Under the pieces are notes generated by a model. That model did no database searches. It was not told where the DNA came from and saw nothing but the letters and a program-made list of their open reading frames with translations. The translations under genes were made by a program, and so were the position numbers. A DNA stretch of 64,000 nt from Saccharomycopsis fibuligera x Saccharomycopsis cf. fibuligera (lineage: Eukaryota; Ascomycota; Saccharomycetes; Ascoideales; Saccharomycopsidaceae): assembly GCA_001936135.1 (NCBI GenBank), contig CP012821.1:1346248-1410247 (forward strand), written 5' to 3'. Below are positions 9,730-20,590 of this stretch, in pieces (the first letter of the stretch is position 1; each line of letters starts with the position of its first letter).

Positions 9730-12700
9730 CTAGACAAAGTAACTTTCACGCAACACCCCTTCCAAATCTTCCAATTGTTCTTCACTAAAAACTTTGCTAT
9801 CAATATGCCATGTGTCTTGTCTAGTTTTCTTGAAATTACTCAAAATCCCCTTTGAAGTCTTATCGACAATTCCAAAAAGTCCAAATGCATTATTAGCTAA
9901 CAAACCTAAAACATTAGGGAACCATTCCGGTGGTGGGGAAAGATATGGAAATGCAGACACCAAAGATCCAAGTCCCAAAGTAGCCCCATGCAAGCTAACA
10001 CCGTCGCTAGAAGTTAAGCCCTTTCTCTTCTTTTTGGTCATTTTTTTGAATCGCTGAAGAACAGCAGCATAATCATTAATGCACTTTTTTATGACTTCTT
10101 CCCGTTCAATTGTTGGTGAGCAATGAATCATTCCTGATAATGCGTTAGAAGCAGCTTCTCTAACTTCCAATTGTGAATGAAAAACTAATTTTGAAACATA
10201 TTCAAAAAGTGAATGTCTTTGAGCAGGACTCAAAAGCAATAACAGACGGAAGTAAAAAATCTCAGTAAAAGTAAGCAAAATTAAACGCTGATGCCATGAT
10301 GGTTTAGATACTCCTCCTTCATTTAAAATCAACTTCACAATACTATCAACTTGTTCAGATCTGAACGGAACTCTGGCTATTGACAAATACACTGCGGCAG
10401 GATTGATACTGGCAAGTTTGCAAGCCTCTCTCATATTTTCCAAATTTAATAAAAACGGTGAAATATATTCGGGTATTAGGTCCACTAATCCCAATGATGC
10501 GCTAGAGCGAAGCACTGTCTTGAGAAGCCCAATAATCGTTCTAGTTCCATAAATGAATGGAGAGTTCAAAACCTCTTGTGTAGAAGTATTTTTTTCATCA
10601 ATTTGACTTCTAAATACTGACAAAGCTTTAAACCCATCGACAATATGGGTCATGACACTATCCGGGAATTGATATGGTATGGTACCTAATGAACCAGCAG
10701 TATTGTTTGCTTCAATAAAAGAAGTTGAATCGGGATAAGACTCATTGAAATAACCGTAAAGTGCAATAGTAATGGTACTCGAGATTTGATCACGAACCGC
10801 TTGGTAGGGATGTAACATTAACTTCATAAGATCTTCGATAAGCTGATTAGAGTCTCTGTATTTCCAAGTTATACTTGCTAAACATGATTTCAAACATGAC
10901 AACCGAGTAGCTTGAAGAAATGGAGTCTCCTCACCAGGAACTGGCCTGTAGTCCAAAATAGGTTTGAATAATGATGTATACCTTCTAAGGTCAGTGTGGG
11001 TTGGAAGCCACCAAGAGAAAATTTTCCAAACAGCATTGTTATCTGGGGACAAATCTTTTAAAACATTTGTTAATGTTTCACTGATAAATTTATCACGTAT
11101 GTCAATGTATTCTGGAGAAGTGTTTTTAGTGGCTGCCACAAAGCCACAAATCATTTCACAAGTAACAACATGGGCACTCTTTTCATCTCTAACGTAAATA
11201 TCACGCACAATATCAATCAAATCCTGATATGTGATGTTTTTCAAAACCTTTGCGGAGATCAAGTGAATAAGTAAAACAATCAAGAATATGTGATTGCCGC
11301 GGAATTTGGATCCTTCTTCATTATCCTCGACAATAAGCTTTATTATATCAGCAAACCATTGCTTAGTAATGTGAGGGCTAAGTTTTTCAAGTAAAAGAAG
11401 CTCATGTTTTTTCAAATTCAAATCAACAAACCTCTCATTTTTGACAACAATCAATTCTTTATCCCAAAATAGCCAACCTCTATAAATTTTATTATCAATG
11501 TAATAATTACAATTCTCAGTCTTTTTGAGTTCTGTGAAAAAATCCTCACTATAATTATAATTGAGTGACTTATAATCTGTATTAATCACCTTCATTTCAT
11601 GGGAAATGTGCGATACATCATACAAATGTCTGATATTATATGAGAAATTGGATAGTTGGATGATTTTGGAGAATAACCGAGTCAAACCACTTATAGCTAC
11701 CCCAGATATTGCTGGGTGAGCAACTCTTGCACGCTTTACTAATAATTCAATAACATCAGCATTTGTTTGAACTTCAAAGTCAATTTGAAGATTGATTAGC
11801 AATTCCATATTAATTACGCTGACCTTCCAATGATTTTCTTTGGTGTTTTCTTGCAATAGAATTAACTCTTGCAATTTTTTTAAGTAGTGCAAAAATAAAT
11901 GTCTTTTCTTTTCTTTTGCTAAACGAAGCAACTTGACGTTCATGTCAACGGAGAAATCAGGCGGCTTAATGAGATCTGCAACTTTCTCATCAAATATGCA
12001 AATAGAGTTAGGAATCTTGATAAACATCGACAAGCTTTTGTATAACCTATTAGCAATCTCATTTGTTGGTTGGTCATCAATGTTCATACATTGTAATAAG
12101 AACTGTGCGTATTTGGCGACATTCCTATAATCGCCGTAGATTCTATTCTTGAGTCTACCAACAGTAAAAATTTTCAACGCACTTTTAACCTTCTTGTAGT
12201 CATTTTCCTTTATAACGGTTTCAAGATGTTTAAAGACAGTGTCAATCAATATACCGTAAGATCCAACAAGTTTTTTGGTTGCGCCATCAAGAACTTCTTG
12301 AGCGGATTGGGAGATTGCAGAATAAATGGACATTGACAAAGTTGTAATATCGTCTAAAAGAATCTTATCGAGTTTCGTTTGGAATCTACTTCCGGCATGT
12401 ATAATCACTCTTTGTCTGTGATATCTTTCGATTCTTGCGCCAAGCGACATTCTGGTAAACAACTTTTTGTATCCAGATGTATCTTGCAACCCTTTCAAAT
12501 ATTTATATGTCACAAAGTTATCGTCAAATGACTTAAGAGAGCTCTCTGCCCCAAAGTCACAAAACCAAGTTTGAACTGTATGCAAAAACACTCTGAAAAG
12601 TTTGACATCGTTAGCGTAATGTTTCATCAAAAATTGGCAAACTTCATGCAATTTTTGACCTATTTGTTTGTGCAATGAATGTACTCTTTGGTACAAATCA

Positions 12701-15700
12701 CTCTTTTGCCTTTCTTCTCTAGTATTTCCGAAGAAATAATTGCTTGTATAAAGCTTTTGAGCTCTCTCTGTTATTGCAGGATTCAAACTATTATCCGCAG
12801 GAGAATGATCACCAGCTCTTCCTGGTGATAACTCAAATTGTAAACCAATGGACGCATCTCTGCTCATGTTAACTTGTTCAATACTATTTAAACTAACAGC
12901 AGAGTCAACTCTGCTAAGCGAAACATCATCTTCATCATCATGGTGCTCAACATGCAGCAAGTCATCAATACGACCAGATTCATTGAGTGCAGGTTGATGC
13001 GCGTCATTACCGTCGGCTATTTCTGGTTGAGGGGTTGAAGTTTCACTGGAAAAAGCTTTAGTTCCTTCATCGTTATTAACAGCACTGACTAATGACCTTT
13101 GTGACAAATTCAAAGCTCTCAAACGCTTATCTAATAATTGAGTATTCAAATTATTGGATTTAGAGGTTTCAGACGACTTCTCTTGATAAGCAGGGTCTAA
13201 TAAATAAGAAATACCTGTTGAAGCGTGCGATAAGTATAACAAATTCTTTCTGAAATTATCCGTAAAATCAAGAATATCATTGTTGGCCTTTGACAAGTCA
13301 GCCTCTTCCATATTCATTGATTGTAGGTCGTGAGGGAAATAAGAACCATCAGTATTTTGCATCAAATCATCCAAATTTTTAAAGCATTCATTAACATGTT
13401 CACCAAAAAACTGCACTGCAAATTCAATTTCCTTCCTATCCGGGACGTGCCACTGGAACTCTAAGTTGTCAATATCTAATCTTTCTGGCTTATCATAAAA
13501 GCCACCCCAGCATTTTTCGGTAACGCCATGTTTAGCAATGTATGTTGGGCTTATCAATTTATGCTCTTCTAATCTAATTGTTGATAAAGTTTTCAAAGTT
13601 TGAGTGACTAAGAATGCTGATCCATACATTATAGGACCCTTAACTTCACGAAGCAACATTCGTGACAAATTAGTCAACTTATAGCTATAAGCAAGAATGT
13701 TTTCGCCAGCATAACGAATAATTTCTGAGAGATAAGCCAAATAGCAAAACAAAGGTTTATCACGATGCAAAACGCTAGACCCACTTCTGACTTTCCCAGC
13801 ATTTCCTGCTGTTAACTGGTCATTAACTTTATCCAAAACCAAATCTATAAACTTGGGTGTTTGCTCTTGTGGGTTATGCTTGATAATAGTGCCAATGATT
13901 TCTGCAGTAAGATCAACGGAATTATATAAAGTATTTTCATTGATGAAAGAAAGGAAACGATCACTAAAAATTTTGAACAAAGGATCAGACATTGATTCAA
14001 ACAAAATTAACAAAGTTCTAGGTAAGGCAGTTTCTAAGTTTACTTCTGAATTTGATTGATGCATGGATTGGTCTGACAAGTTTTCCAACAAAGAGCAAAT
14101 TTTTGAAATAAACATCCGGAGAAAATCCTCAAAAATTGAAGAGGATGATATCACAACTTTCTCCTCATAATCATCGTCTAGCTCAAAATATTCAATGTCC
14201 ACATCATCGTCGCTAAGTTTCTTAGCATTATACACCCTCTCTGATAAAAATTGCAAATGAGTCTGGGTAATTTCAAATGCAAGGCCGCTATCAACAAACT
14301 GGAGTTCATCAGCACCGTTGCTCTTCTGTCCTTCCGAAAGATCATAAAATGGCAAGTAACTAGCAAAAGATGCAATTACATTTAAAGTCAGCAAGGTTTT
14401 TCCCAAATCATTGGAGTCTATTCCAGGAAGAACAAGACCCAAAATCCTTGTAACATGACATCTAAAAACTTTCTGTGTGACCAAGTATTTTGATAATTTA
14501 GTTAACAACTTCAAAGAAACAGTCAACCTATGATTGCTTATAACACTTTGTAAAGATTCATAAATGTCTAAAAGTAACACATTCAACACTAACTTCGGTT
14601 CCAAATCACAAAGTAATCCAACAGAGTCAACATTCAATCCAACAATCGATGACTTTTTAGATTGTAAACCAAGAAGAACCTTCGGTAACAACAATTTAAC
14701 GAATTTCACAACCGCTGCTTTACTTATTTTATTTTCTGTAGGCAAATGATACAAGTGTTGATCTGGATCATTCTCGTACACATATCGTCTGTGAAACTGC
14801 AAAATTAAGTCTTGAATTAATTTTGTGCATGAATCTGTCCAAACATCAGTGTTGGATGGATGTAAATATGTTTCGATAGTATTGACCAACGTCTCTAATT
14901 GAACAAAAAGGCCATTCTCGGGGTCCAAAGCTTGGTCACCATTGATACTAAACACGATTATATTTGCATAGCCATAGTAGAAGTTACTAGATGAACTAAT
15001 ACCAAATATATGAGGCTGAATATTCAATGAGTTGAGGAGCTGAGAAAAAACAAATAATAACTGATCTTTCTCCAAAAAACCATATTTTCCAAACCTAGAA
15101 AGAATGTTTTCTTTATCAGGACGGTTGTATAATTCTGACAATATGCGTTCAAAACTTGTACCAAAAATATTAGTCAAATGAGAGTCAACACCTTTGATCT
15201 TGGACACACCCGTCCAAACATGGAAGAACGAAGAGGTAACATCCAATATTTTGGGAGAATGCATTGGTAAAATGCAGAAGTAGCATGCTAACGCCAAAAA
15301 TGCGGTGTTCAAAGACAATCTGCTTCCAATTAAAGAGAAGGCTTCGTCAAACACTTCTTCAGGAAAAAAATAGTTTGCATAGATCCCCAATTTCAACAAA
15401 TATTTTTTGGAAGATTGTCTGATTTTATCATGAGCAGCATCAGCCTGAGGAAATTTGCTATCTAACAAATTAAATAATGGCTTATAATCAAGAACAAGAC
15501 CTCTTTCTTTTAAAACCAGCGGTTCATATTTTGTTAAAAGAATAAACATGCGGACAAACAGAGAAAGTGGGATTGATTGACCATGAACAAGACACAAATT
15601 ATAGTAAACCTTCGCCAACAGTATACGCAAGTCAAAGGGTAAATCATTTTTCATCTTAATCCATGTTCTTAACTCATTAGTCCAGTGGCGCACGCTAACA

Positions 15701-16398
15701 ACGATCGATGAATTAGGATTATGATGGTTAGAGGCAGCACTACCAATGCCGCTAAATATCTCACGGCTCATGTCATCCTCCACATCATCATCACCATTAA
15801 CAACCTCGTCACTATCGTCATCTTCTTCTTCACTTTCATCAGAGTCGTTTTCACTAAATTCAGCATCAAAGTCTTCATCTTCACCAGCATGCGCTGCATC
15901 GGTACCTTGACCTGTAGCTGCATTTACCTTGAGTTTCTCCAAATCTTTTGGAGAAACAGTTAAAACTCCATTTATATCCAAAGATTTGATAGCGATATAC
16001 AAATGGCTGATGATATGGCTTAGATAACGGGATTGGTCCAATGGCAACTCAGGTTCATAGGGAAGCAACTTTGGGAGGTTCAAAGTACGAGGTTTAACTC
16101 GACAGTAAAATCTAGAATTAGGATTACAAATGTCATCAACCTTGGTTACACTAGGAAAATCCAAATTGTAATGTTCCAACCGAACTTGCTCAATTGGATT
16201 AGGCCGAGGAGTTAAAGGGGTTGCAGATCTGGAAAGATTGTAGTTTGACGCCAAAGGAGAGTGGAAGGCATTTCTAGCGAGATTGACATTACTGTTGTTG
16301 GCACTGTGCGAAAGCTTCAAATTAGTAGGTCTCTTAGGTACTGGGGTTCTGAGGTTGCTAATATTGCCCTCACCAGTACTGCTGTTTGAATTGAACAT
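9730..16398 (-). CDS. BLM10: Proteasome activator Blm10/PA200
   Basis: 2222 residues, the usual size for Blm10 (about 2140 in S. cerevisiae). It is a HEAT-like solenoid that caps the 20S proteasome alpha ring. A Ser/Asn-rich N-terminus is followed by an acidic run at about 170-215 (DESEEEDDDSDEVVNGDDD). The rest is continuous helical-repeat sequence, with the conserved Blm10 C-terminal region near 1990-2222. The last residues read ...RESYFV. The family normally ends in a hydrophobic-Tyr-any (HbYX) tail that docks between alpha subunits; here the penultimate residue is Phe (codon TTT at 9736-9738). The start ATG at 16398 opens a Ser/Asn-rich N-terminus; no intron is needed. Family assignment is firm. 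Confidence 0.95.
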   Translation of the reverse strand: MFNSNSSTGEGNISNLRTPVPKRPTNLKLSHSANNSNVNLARNAFHSPLASNYNLSRSATPLTPRPNPIEQVRLEHYNLDFPSVTKVDDICNPNSRFYCRVKPRTLNLPKLLPYEPELPLDQSRYLSHIISHLYIAIKSLDINGVLTVSPKDLEKLKVNAATGQGTDAAHAGEDEDFDAEFSENDSDESEEEDDDSDEVVNGDDDVEDDMSREIFSGIGSAASNHHNPNSSIVVSVRHWTNELRTWIKMKNDLPFDLRILLAKVYYNLCLVHGQSIPLSLFVRMFILLTKYEPLVLKERGLVLDYKPLFNLLDSKFPQADAAHDKIRQSSKKYLLKLGIYANYFFPEEVFDEAFSLIGSRLSLNTAFLALACYFCILPMHSPKILDVTSSFFHVWTGVSKIKGVDSHLTNIFGTSFERILSELYNRPDKENILSRFGKYGFLEKDQLLFVFSQLLNSLNIQPHIFGISSSSNFYYGYANIIVFSINGDQALDPENGLFVQLETLVNTIETYLHPSNTDVWTDSCTKLIQDLILQFHRRYVYENDPDQHLYHLPTENKISKAAVVKFVKLLLPKVLLGLQSKKSSIVGLNVDSVGLLCDLEPKLVLNVLLLDIYESLQSVISNHRLTVSLKLLTKLSKYLVTQKVFRCHVTRILGLVLPGIDSNDLGKTLLTLNVIASFASYLPFYDLSEGQKSNGADELQFVDSGLAFEITQTHLQFLSERVYNAKKLSDDDVDIEYFELDDDYEEKVVISSSSIFEDFLRMFISKICSLLENLSDQSMHQSNSEVNLETALPRTLLILFESMSDPLFKIFSDRFLSFINENTLYNSVDLTAEIIGTIIKHNPQEQTPKFIDLVLDKVNDQLTAGNAGKVRSGSSVLHRDKPLFCYLAYLSEIIRYAGENILAYSYKLTNLSRMLLREVKGPIMYGSAFLVTQTLKTLSTIRLEEHKLISPTYIAKHGVTEKCWGGFYDKPERLDIDNLEFQWHVPDRKEIEFAVQFFGEHVNECFKNLDDLMQNTDGSYFPHDLQSMNMEEADLSKANNDILDFTDNFRKNLLYLSHASTGISYLLDPAYQEKSSETSKSNNLNTQLLDKRLRALNLSQRSLVSAVNNDEGTKAFSSETSTPQPEIADGNDAHQPALNESGRIDDLLHVEHHDDEDDVSLSRVDSAVSLNSIEQVNMSRDASIGLQFELSPGRAGDHSPADNSLNPAITERAQKLYTSNYFFGNTREERQKSDLYQRVHSLHKQIGQKLHEVCQFLMKHYANDVKLFRVFLHTVQTWFCDFGAESSLKSFDDNFVTYKYLKGLQDTSGYKKLFTRMSLGARIERYHRQRVIIHAGSRFQTKLDKILLDDITTLSMSIYSAISQSAQEVLDGATKKLVGSYGILIDTVFKHLETVIKENDYKKVKSALKIFTVGRLKNRIYGDYRNVAKYAQFLLQCMNIDDQPTNEIANRLYKSLSMFIKIPNSICIFDEKVADLIKPPDFSVDMNVKLLRLAKEKKRHLFLHYLKKLQELILLQENTKENHWKVSVINMELLINLQIDFEVQTNADVIELLVKRARVAHPAISGVAISGLTRLFSKIIQLSNFSYNIRHLYDVSHISHEMKVINTDYKSLNYNYSEDFFTELKKTENCNYYIDNKIYRGWLFWDKELIVVKNERFVDLNLKKHELLLLEKLSPHITKQWFADIIKLIVEDNEEGSKFRGNHIFLIVLLIHLISAKVLKNITYQDLIDIVRDIYVRDEKSAHVVTCEMICGFVAATKNTSPEYIDIRDKFISETLTNVLKDLSPDNNAVWKIFSWWLPTHTDLRRYTSLFKPILDYRPVPGEETPFLQATRLSCLKSCLASITWKYRDSNQLIEDLMKLMLHPYQAVRDQISSTITIALYGYFNESYPDSTSFIEANNTAGSLGTIPYQFPDSVMTHIVDGFKALSVFRSQIDEKNTSTQEVLNSPFIYGTRTIIGLLKTVLRSSASLGLVDLIPEYISPFLLNLENMREACKLASINPAAVYLSIARVPFRSEQVDSIVKLILNEGGVSKPSWHQRLILLTFTEIFYFRLLLLLSPAQRHSLFEYVSKLVFHSQLEVREAASNALSGMIHCSPTIEREEVIKKCINDYAAVLQRFKKMTKKKRKGLTSSDGVSLHGATLGLGSLVSAFPYLSPPPEWFPNVLGLLANNAFGLFGIVDKTSKGILSNFKKTRQDTWHIDSKVFSEEQLEDLEGVLRESYFV

Positions 16399-17244
16399 CT
16401 TGTAGACAGTAAAAGCATTAATAGTTAGGCAAGTCTATCATCGAAGATTCAAATATGCCCAGCACTTATACCATATTTTGTTCAAGAAAAGGGCATAAGA
16501 AGAAAAGTATTTGCAAAAGTTTTTGCCTCAGCGCTTAACACGATGCATCGCTAGTCGCCATCAGAAGTGTTTAGGACTCAGGCCGCTGCGATGGGAAGTC
16601 ACGTTCCCATGCCGAACGTTGCTCCGCATCAAAACTAAATAATGCGACTATACAATATTTTCTGGGGATATGATCACTCACCAGCTGCAAATACCCTATT
16701 TAGTTCAAGTACAGCCTACATAAGAAATTTTAAAATAACAGATACAGTTGTTTATTAGTATACTAAAGCTATGAAGTAGTACAGCTGCTAGATTTGTTAA
16801 TAATTATTCTGAAAAATATATCAAACCAGACTGAAAAAAAGATAAAAATATCATGTGAGTGACAATTGAGCTCAGATTAAGTCGTTAAATCAGAGAACAG
16901 AGTTCTAATACTAGAGATGCCAGTTAAAATTAACTATAAAGAAAAAGATTTCATCATATCAATTGTATCACGTAGGAACAAACTTCAAGATCACAAACTT
17001 ACATTAAACAAGCCCTATTTGCCGTTTTTTCATTGCTATAAGATTAAAGCTTAAGAAAGAAGCGAAGAAACAAACACAGAAGAGGAAAAAAAAAGAGGAA
17101 AAATTGTTTACCACCAGTCTTAAATAAGATAAATTTTATTGAGGAAAACCGGAAAATCAGAAAAAAAAATTTACTTACATTCAAGTCAGCTGACAATAAA
17201 TTACACCATATCAGCGGTAATAAATGTAAATTCAAGCGGTTATC
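16399..17244. promoter_or_regulatory. BLM10 upstream region and septin 3' flank
   Basis: No gene seen. It holds the putative BLM10 promoter, a local GC-rich patch at about 16530-16625 with a perfect 7-bp inverted repeat (ATGGGAA/TTCCCAT, 16591-16610, 6-nt loop), and AT-rich sequence after that. Confidence 0.5.
16519..16530 (-). promoter_or_regulatory. Candidate Rpn4-type proteasome element upstream of BLM10
   Basis: On the coding strand of BLM10 the sequence TGAGGCAAAAAC lies about 120 bp upstream of the start codon. The proteasome element described for Candida albicans Rpn4 is GAAGGCAAAA, and this shares AGGCAAAA. A single near-match is weak evidence, but the neighbour is a proteasome gene. 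Confidence 0.35.
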
Positions 17245-19273
17245 CTACCGCCCACTGGTGCTGCTGTTGTTCTTGATATTGCTGTTGTCTGTGTGACTTC
17301 TTTTCTTCGCCTTCTTTTCGTATGAAGCAGACCGAAGAGCACTCAGCGGATTTGAAGCAGAGCCCAACTCCGCAAGTTTGGCTTTAGATACCCCGGATGC
17401 CCTAAGACTGAATCCGTGCTTCTTTTGTTTAGATTCTGCCGGCTCACGCGGTGGCGTGCTGCTTTGGACGTCTGGATAACCGCTACTTTCTTCGCTGTAT
17501 TCGCCTGTAGCTTCTTGTGTATAATACTCGTCTTTGCTGCTACCAGTACCCATGGTTTCATTTGCTGTTTGGTCTTCAAAAGCAGTGCTATCATCTTCGT
17601 AGGATGATGCTGCAGTAGTTCCGCTACTAATTCCATTTAGATAATCAATTGTTTCTTGATATTTCACCATCTTATTATGGAGTTGCTCAATATCCTTGTT
17701 GAAACCACTTTGTTTGTCAAAAAGCGCTTTTTTCCAATCTCTAAATTTCTTTTCTTGTAATGTCACAATCTCTGAGAATTTCTTCTTCATGACAAACTGC
17801 TTGTGGAGGTAAACAGGATTGCTTTCAAGAACATATTGTTGAACAACAGAATATGGGACTTTGGATACCCTTGAAAATGCCGCAAGACCATCGATCTTTG
17901 GATAATAATCAACCTCAGTAAACTTTTTGCTTAATGTTCCATTTTGATCAACTCTGATGATACTTTCTGGTTTACTAAAACCCAACCCCTCAGCTTTCAA
18001 ATTTTCTTGGTAAAGTCGGAAACGCAATAATTCGCAACGATAATTCTCATAGTGATTTTCTGTGCTTTGAATCAAGTCAAGCATATTTTCTCCCATTAAT
18101 AGACCTCTTAGCTTTACAAAATCACATTGATCTGGATTTTCTAATTCTGACACACCCCAAGGATATTGTCTACCTCTAATTTTTTCACCTTTTTCGTTTT
18201 CAAAAATTCCTTCTGCGCCAATCAAAGAATAAGGCATATCCTCAATTATCGAGCTGTAAAGGGATGCATCGCGTAGGTATTGGCAAATTTCTATTCCATA
18301 AAATTTAATTAATCTTTTCACTTTATCCTTGCGATTGGTCATTTCAGCCTTAGTATACCCATCTGCTTTTGAAATCACAGGAATCAAGTTTACTCTTTTT
18401 GAAAGTTCTTTCATAGTCTTAATGTCAAGTGGAGTCAAACCATTATTCGTTGGACTAATAAAATACAGGCATGCATGAACTCGACTATCTATCAATTGAG
18501 AACGGTCAGGCTGCTCTTCTCGAAACATGTAAAGCCTCAATTGGTCATCGATAAAGTTGCACATAGGAACCCAACAAAATGAGTTATCAATTGAATCACC
18601 AAAACCTGGGCAATCAACTATTGTGAAGTTCAGCTTGAAGTTGTTTTCATACAAACACGTTTTGTGGACATTTATTGATGCTCTCTTAAATCGGCCCAAC
18701 TTTGTTTCGATGGGTTTCAAATTAGTCGACAATAAATCTGTGTTGCACAAAGTGTTTATGAATGTTTTTTTACCTAAAGGGAAGCATATTTATGTTAATA
18801 GGATGATTCAATGATTGACTAGCCTTTTGAAAGGATAAGTTTGAAAATGAAAATGCTTACCTAGACCTGATTGGCCCACAATCATTATTGTAAAGGAAGC
18901 ATCTTTTTTTGCAACCATATTCATTCTAAGAAAACGCAAATTAGTTGTGAGTACTATTAGAGAATATTATTAACCGCCGGCATATTACATACCTTTGCTC
19001 TGGTAGTAATTCCAGCCCAACTGGAAATTTACTAAGTGGATTTAGATCATCCTTTTTGCTATCCTCTCTGTTTAGTTTTGCTGACGATTCACTGCTTCCA
19101 TTGTAATAGTTTTGCAAAGTAGACTGCTCAGTAGTCTTTTCATTCTCTGTAATTTCCGAAACCTCAGAATTTGTGGTATCTAGTTTTTCCTCAATGTGAG
19201 TTACTTCAACTACTTTATCGTTGGAGGGTGGAGGACCAGAACTCATATTTCCTGTTAGCGCTTGCACTACCAC
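17245..19273 (-). CDS. Divergent septin GTPase, three exons
   Basis: Splicing two introns gives a 624-residue septin. The introns are 18926-18992 (67 bp, GTATGT...TAG) and 18774-18860 (87 bp, GTAAGC...TAG). Exons are 19273-18993, 18925-18861 and 18773-17245. After a disordered acidic N-terminus comes a septin start (PVGLELLPEQRMN), then P-loop GQSGLGKKTF at 111-120, DCPGFGD (G3) and VISKAD (G4). The septin element with RGRQYPWG and ENPDQCDF follows, then a coiled coil (DIEQLHNKMVKYQETI) and a Ser/Lys-rich tail. The P-loop Ser/Thr that normally follows GK and coordinates Mg is Lys118. Septins form bud-neck or prospore filaments. The long N-terminus and divergent G domain suggest a Spr3-type or otherwise specialised septin, but I cannot settle orthology. 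Met10 is an alternative start. An in-frame CTG (19013-19015) falls at the conserved hydrophobic site after VG. Confidence 0.85.
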
Positions 19274-19606
19274 TTTTTCCCCATTAAAGCACGTATATAT
19301 ATACCTCAGAGACCAAATATACCATGTAAACTAAGATGACATGTTATTAACGCTAGTGTGAATAGAACCAAATGCAGATAAGATTTGTGGTTCGTGGTAA
19401 AATGTGTTTGTGTTCACTTCATGTATGTCATCAAATTCAGATCAATGTTCCAAGTGTACGGGTCTTTTCAACCAGTTGGCGATCGCGAAGGATAGCTCGG
19501 TTCGGAGACTTACAAAAATAAAATGAATAAAGTGAGGTCCTCGTTGCCAAACTTTATTCACAGTTAAGTGCTGGATTAAATAACAAGAAAATCAAAGTCG
19601 ACAAAA
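19274..19606. promoter_or_regulatory. Divergent promoter between the septin and the 296-aa protein gene
   Basis: 333 bp between two divergent starts (19273 and 19607). No site recognised with confidence. Confidence 0.5.
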
Positions 19607-20497
19607 ATGGTCTTGCATAATAGCAAATGGGATAAGAGGGCAAAATACAAATATCTTAAAAAGCATGGTTTGCTAAAGAAGCAGCAGCAAGTACCGCAAT
19701 CGCAGCAGGATGCAGACGATAAGGGGACTGCTATACTAGATGATGAAGATGCTGACAGTATAGAAGATCTGGATAATAGTGAGCAAATAACAGTGAAGGA
19801 TGCAAGTCCAAATAGCCAAGATAGTGAGGTTTCTTCTGAGGAAGCTTTAATAACTGAAGAGATGATAATTGCTGCCATGAATAAAGCCAAAGAAGTTGAG
19901 GATGAAGAGTTCTTAAGGTATGTAAATTTGACAAAGAATGCAAAAAATACCTACAAGTTACCTGCAAAGAGGCAAGAAAATTCAAAAGAAGAACTTTCAA
20001 AGGACAAAAAATTGGAGGATTTAACTTTCGATCAATTGAAAAGGTTGAATCTAGATAGCGACAGCGATGGCGAAGTTGATAGTGGAAGCAAAACTAAAAA
20101 TAATAAACAGAAAGTTTTTTCAGAAAAAGACAAAGAAAAGTTTCAGCAGTTACAGAAAAAAATTGAACAAGACCATCTTTTTAGAGATATCAAAAATAAG
20201 TTTAATCATCGCCCAAACGTATCTGGGAAACAGCAAAGTACAGACATTGATAATAACGATAAAAAGGCATTCGACCAAAACCTCGCAGAACTCATAGGGG
20301 AAACTAATATGTCGTCTACCAAAAGTATAAATTTTGGAAAAAGGAAAGAGCCCAACAATCAAAGCTTGGACGACTTATTAAACTTGAATGTCGAACAATC
20401 ACATCATGATATTTCTAAAAGCAGTAATGCTAAAATATCAGTCCCGAAGACGAGCGATGCAGATGATAAACTTCTAAACGAGTTGTTAGATTTATAA
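19607..20497 (+). CDS. Conserved charged protein of unknown function
   Basis: 296 residues with a strongly basic start (MVLHNSKWDKRAKYKYLKKH), a Gln-rich then acidic middle (ILDDEDADSIEDLD) and alternating Lys- and Glu/Asp-rich segments. Predicted helices include SEKDKEKFQQLQKKIEQDHLF. Short acidic LDDLL/DKLLNELL motifs occur at the C-terminus. The basic N-terminal block and acidic tracts look like a nuclear or nucleolar (ribosome-assembly type) protein, but this is inference from composition. I do not recognise the family with certainty. The start is the first ATG and is divergent from the septin gene. Confidence 0.7.
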   Translation: MVLHNSKWDKRAKYKYLKKHGLLKKQQQVPQSQQDADDKGTAILDDEDADSIEDLDNSEQITVKDASPNSQDSEVSSEEALITEEMIIAAMNKAKEVEDEEFLRYVNLTKNAKNTYKLPAKRQENSKEELSKDKKLEDLTFDQLKRLNLDSDSDGEVDSGSKTKNNKQKVFSEKDKEKFQQLQKKIEQDHLFRDIKNKFNHRPNVSGKQQSTDIDNNDKKAFDQNLAELIGETNMSSTKSINFGKRKEPNNQSLDDLLNLNVEQSHHDISKSSNAKISVPKTSDADDKLLNELLDL

Positions 20498-20590
20498 ATA
20501 TGATATACTATTATCACTCTATTAATGGTAGCCTATATATGTGACTAGTACTTATAACATTGATAAGTAAAGAATATTTCCCAGTATGTT

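Noticed and set aside
15721-15963. Hydrophobic plus-strand frame in BLM10
   Set aside because: Antisense shadow of the acidic run of Blm10.
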